From Chloroflexota bacterium (lineage in GTDB: Bacteria > Chloroflexota > Limnocylindria > Limnocylindrales > CSP1-4): 6,637 nucleotides of DNA. The notes beneath the pieces were generated by a model, which worked only from the letters and a program-made list of their open reading frames with translations, made no database searches and was not told the DNA's origin. The stretch lies in contig JAJYDP010000281.1 of NCBI GenBank assembly GCA_021777365.1, positions 1-6,637 on the forward strand, read 5' to 3'. Position 1 is the first letter of the stretch. Each line of letters opens with the position of its first letter. Below are positions 5,234 to 6,637 of this stretch, one piece after another. Made by a program: the position numbers and the translations under genes.

Positions 5234-5722
5234 ATGGCCCGCTCTCGAAACCGGCGCTCCGGCCTGGTGCGCACGCTCAACTACCTGGCGTTCCTGCCGC
5301 TGGCGTCGCGCGCCCCCTCGTACGGCCGCCTCGTCGTCGCGCTGCTCAGGGACGGCCGGATTCCGCTGGCGCGCAAGGCGATCCTGGGGCTGGCGGCGGG
5401 ATACGTGGCCTCGCCGCTGGACCTGATCCCGGAGGCAGTCCCGATCGTGGGCGCCATCGACGACGTCGTGGTGCTCGTCCTCGCCCTCGAGGCGTTCCTC
5501 GACGGCCTGCCCGCCGAGATCCTCGACGAGACGCTCTCGGATCTCGACATCGACCGGGAGGCATTCGAGCGCGATCGCGCGCAGGTCCGGCGCCTGATTC
5601 CCGGCCCAGTCCGCCGGCTCGCGGCGCGCCTCCCGGGCGCGCTGCGTGCAGCCGGAACCGTCGCCAGGCACGCCGGGATGGACCGGCGGGTTCGCGCCTG
5701 GCTCAGCATGGAGGACGCGTGA
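5234..5722 (+). CDS. YkvA/DUF1232 family membrane-associated protein
   Basis: A 162-residue protein with the hallmark DUF1232 segment at about 56-81: GYVASPLDLIPEAVPIVGAI followed by DDVVVL. This hydrophobic stretch, which extends to about residue 86, is the family core. A basic N-terminus (MARSRNRRSG) precedes it, and a charged, arginine-rich helical tail (about 105-155) follows. The family is widespread but its biochemical role is not established; membrane association is expected from the hydrophobic core. ATG 5234 is chosen for the -10 TATACT just upstream and the good N-terminal fit, although there is no Shine-Dalgarno. The stop TGA overlaps the rplI GTG in a GTGA, so this gene and L9 are probably translated from one mRNA with coupling. 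It is divergent from lexA, with 114 bases between the starts. Confidence 0.87.
   Translation: MARSRNRRSGLVRTLNYLAFLPLASRAPSYGRLVVALLRDGRIPLARKAILGLAAGYVASPLDLIPEAVPIVGAIDDVVVLVLALEAFLDGLPAEILDETLSDLDIDREAFERDRAQVRRLIPGPVRRLAARLPGALRAAGTVARHAGMDRRVRAWLSMEDA
5710..5714 (+). promoter_or_regulatory. rplI ribosome-binding site inside the upstream gene
   Basis: GGAGG lies four bases before GTG 5719 and inside the last codons of the YkvA-like gene. Together with the 4-base stop/start overlap it supports translational coupling. Confidence 0.75.
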
Positions 5723-6165
5723 AGGTCATCCTGACCGGTGACGTCGAGAAGATCGGCAAGAGCGGAGAGCTCAAGGACGTCGCCGAGGGGTTCGCCCGGA
5801 ACTACCTGATCCCCCGCAAGCTTGCCGTGCCCGCCGCCGGCGGGGCGTATCGGGCGTGGCAGCACGACATCGCGAGCCGCGAGGAGAAGCGCCGCCGCGA
5901 GCGCGAGGAGGCCGAAGTCGCCGCCAACCGCATCAACAGCACGACCCTGACGATGGGCGTGAAGGTGGGCGAGGGCGGCAAGCTCTACGGCTCGATCACC
6001 GCGAAGGAGATCGCGGATGCCCTTGGCCGGCGCGGGATCGTGGTCGACCGGCACAAGATCGAGCTCGACGAGCCGCTGAAGGCGCTGGGCACGTACAAGG
6101 TCGCGGTGAAGGTCTATGCCGGCATGACGCCGGAGGTCACGGTCGTCGTCGAGCCCAAGGGCTGA
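5719..6165 (+). CDS. rplI: 50S ribosomal protein L9
   Basis: A 148-residue bL9, normal length. The N-terminal rRNA-binding domain starts VKVILTGDVEKIGKSGELKD and carries the family signature DVAEGFARNYLIPRKLAVPA (20-39); position 34 is Lys where Gly is most common. A long charged connecting helix (about 43-72, EEKRRREREEAEVAANRI) follows, and then the C-terminal domain with GKLYGSITAKEIADAL (88-103). L9 binds 23S rRNA near the L1 stalk and extends from the 50S subunit, limiting frameshifting. The start is GTG 5719, overlapping the upstream stop by four bases and with GGAGG four bases before it. In many bacteria rplI directly precedes dnaB; here dnaB is nearby but on the other strand and beyond lexA. 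No clear terminator follows. Confidence 0.96.
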   Translation: MKVILTGDVEKIGKSGELKDVAEGFARNYLIPRKLAVPAAGGAYRAWQHDIASREEKRRREREEAEVAANRINSTTLTMGVKVGEGGKLYGSITAKEIADALGRRGIVVDRHKIELDEPLKALGTYKVAVKVYAGMTPEVTVVVEPKG

Positions 6166-6185
6166 CGCCCGGCCGCGTCCCAACC

Positions 6186-6637
6186 TCAGAACGCGACGAA
6201 TCCGGTGGAGATCGCCCAGACCGCGTAGGCGTTGATCGCGATCGACGCCACGGCGGCGGCGATCGCCAGGCGGCTCATGCCGCGCTGGAAGACGAGCGCC
6301 AGTGCCACGAACAGCAGCGGCTGGAAGTCCAGGGCGAAGCGGTATCCGAACTGGGTGAACCCGATGTTGCCGTGCGTGACGATCGGGATCAGCGTCAACC
6401 CGATGCCGATGGCGGCCCACACCGTGCGCGGATCGCGCGGCCGCGCGCTGGCCAGCCACAGGAAGAGCGGCGTCGTCAGGAACAGAGACAGGCCCCACCA
6501 CGAGGGCTGCAGCCAGGGCGGGCGGTCCACGAAGTTCCAGCTGCGCAGGAAGATCGCGTAAAGGTGCCGCGGGATGTACGCGATCGAGAGGATCCCCTGC
6601 TGGTAGTACGGCTCCTTGAGCACGCCCGGGATGCTCG
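6186..6637 (-). CDS. C-terminal end of a multi-pass membrane protein (glycosyltransferase-like)
   Basis: The frame is open from the right window edge to a TGA at 6186-6188: 149 residues, with the 5' part missing. At least four hydrophobic segments are visible at about fragment residues 46-62, 72-87, 101-116 and 122-145. FTQFGYRFALDFQPLLF (93-109) between and within segments 2-3 resembles the C-terminal region of large uncharacterised membrane proteins and lipid-linked-sugar glycosyltransferases of high-GC bacteria. No catalytic residues lie in this part, so the enzyme assignment is tentative. The GTG at 6623 is internal rather than a start, because coding continues upstream of it to the edge. 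Its stop converges on rplI with only 20 bases between. It is probably an unrelated transcription unit. Confidence 0.75.
   Translation of the reverse strand, partial: SIPGVLKEPYYQQGILSIAYIPRHLYAIFLRSWNFVDRPPWLQPSWWGLSLFLTTPLFLWLASARPRDPRTVWAAIGIGLTLIPIVTHGNIGFTQFGYRFALDFQPLLFVALALVFQRGMSRLAIAAAVASIAINAYAVWAISTGFVAF

Noticed and set aside
5120..5671. N-terminal extension of lexA in the same open frame
   Set aside because: It crosses the lexA promoter and SOS box and is antisense to the YkvA-like gene. GTG 5119 has an ideal Shine-Dalgarno and the right N-terminus.
6166..6185. Terminator between rplI and the convergent membrane-protein gene
   Set aside because: Only a 4-bp GGGC/GCCC stem around the rplI stop is visible, with no U-tract. 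That is too weak to call.
5281..6501. A 406-codon minus-strand frame opposite the YkvA-like and rplI genes
   Set aside because: It is antisense to two clearly identified genes and has no domain signature.

Overview
This is a strongly GC-rich bacterial window holding seven protein-coding genes. Two of them are cut by the window edges. There are no RNA genes, insertion sequences or CRISPR arrays. GC is especially high in third codon positions, which leaves long open frames opposite the real genes. The large MalT/LAL-type regulator, the GAAC-N4-GTTC type of LexA operator, the U-tract-free GC hairpins and a near-leaderless gene together suggest a high-GC Chloroflexota lineage (Limnocylindria-like) or an actinobacterium. 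This assignment is an inference from general character only.

Left part (1-2926, minus strand). The window opens inside the 3' part of a large STAND-ATPase transcriptional regulator (first 658 residues present, C-terminal effector domain outside). Upstream of it lie a 67-residue dodecin-like protein and a 98-residue double zinc-ribbon protein. The dodecin-like protein lacks both canonical flavin-contact residues. The zinc-ribbon gene has a good predicted promoter whose -10 hexamer is exactly the loop of an 8+8 bp inverted repeat. A strong GC hairpin lies between the zinc-ribbon and dodecin genes.

Centre (2924-5169, minus strand). dnaB (replicative helicase) and lexA (SOS repressor) lie in the same direction, lexA first. 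lexA has a textbook self-regulated promoter: TTGACA, a 17-bp spacer filled by the LexA palindrome, and a TACCGT -10. dnaB has its own ribosome-binding site after a 186-bp gap.

Right part (5218-6637). Divergent from lexA is a short operon: a YkvA/DUF1232 membrane-associated protein, apparently almost leaderless, whose stop overlaps the GTG start of rplI (ribosomal protein L9) by 4 bases. rplI converges, with 20 bases between stops, on the 3' end of a multi-pass membrane protein on the minus strand.

The core theme is replication, DNA-damage response and translation (dnaB, lexA, rplI). The common rplI-dnaB neighbourhood is kept, but it is split by lexA and a strand switch. No novel multi-gene system is evident. 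The points worth a second look are the dodecin variant, the regulatory architecture around the zinc-ribbon and lexA genes, the YkvA-L9 coupling, and a possible sequencing-adapter remnant at base 1.
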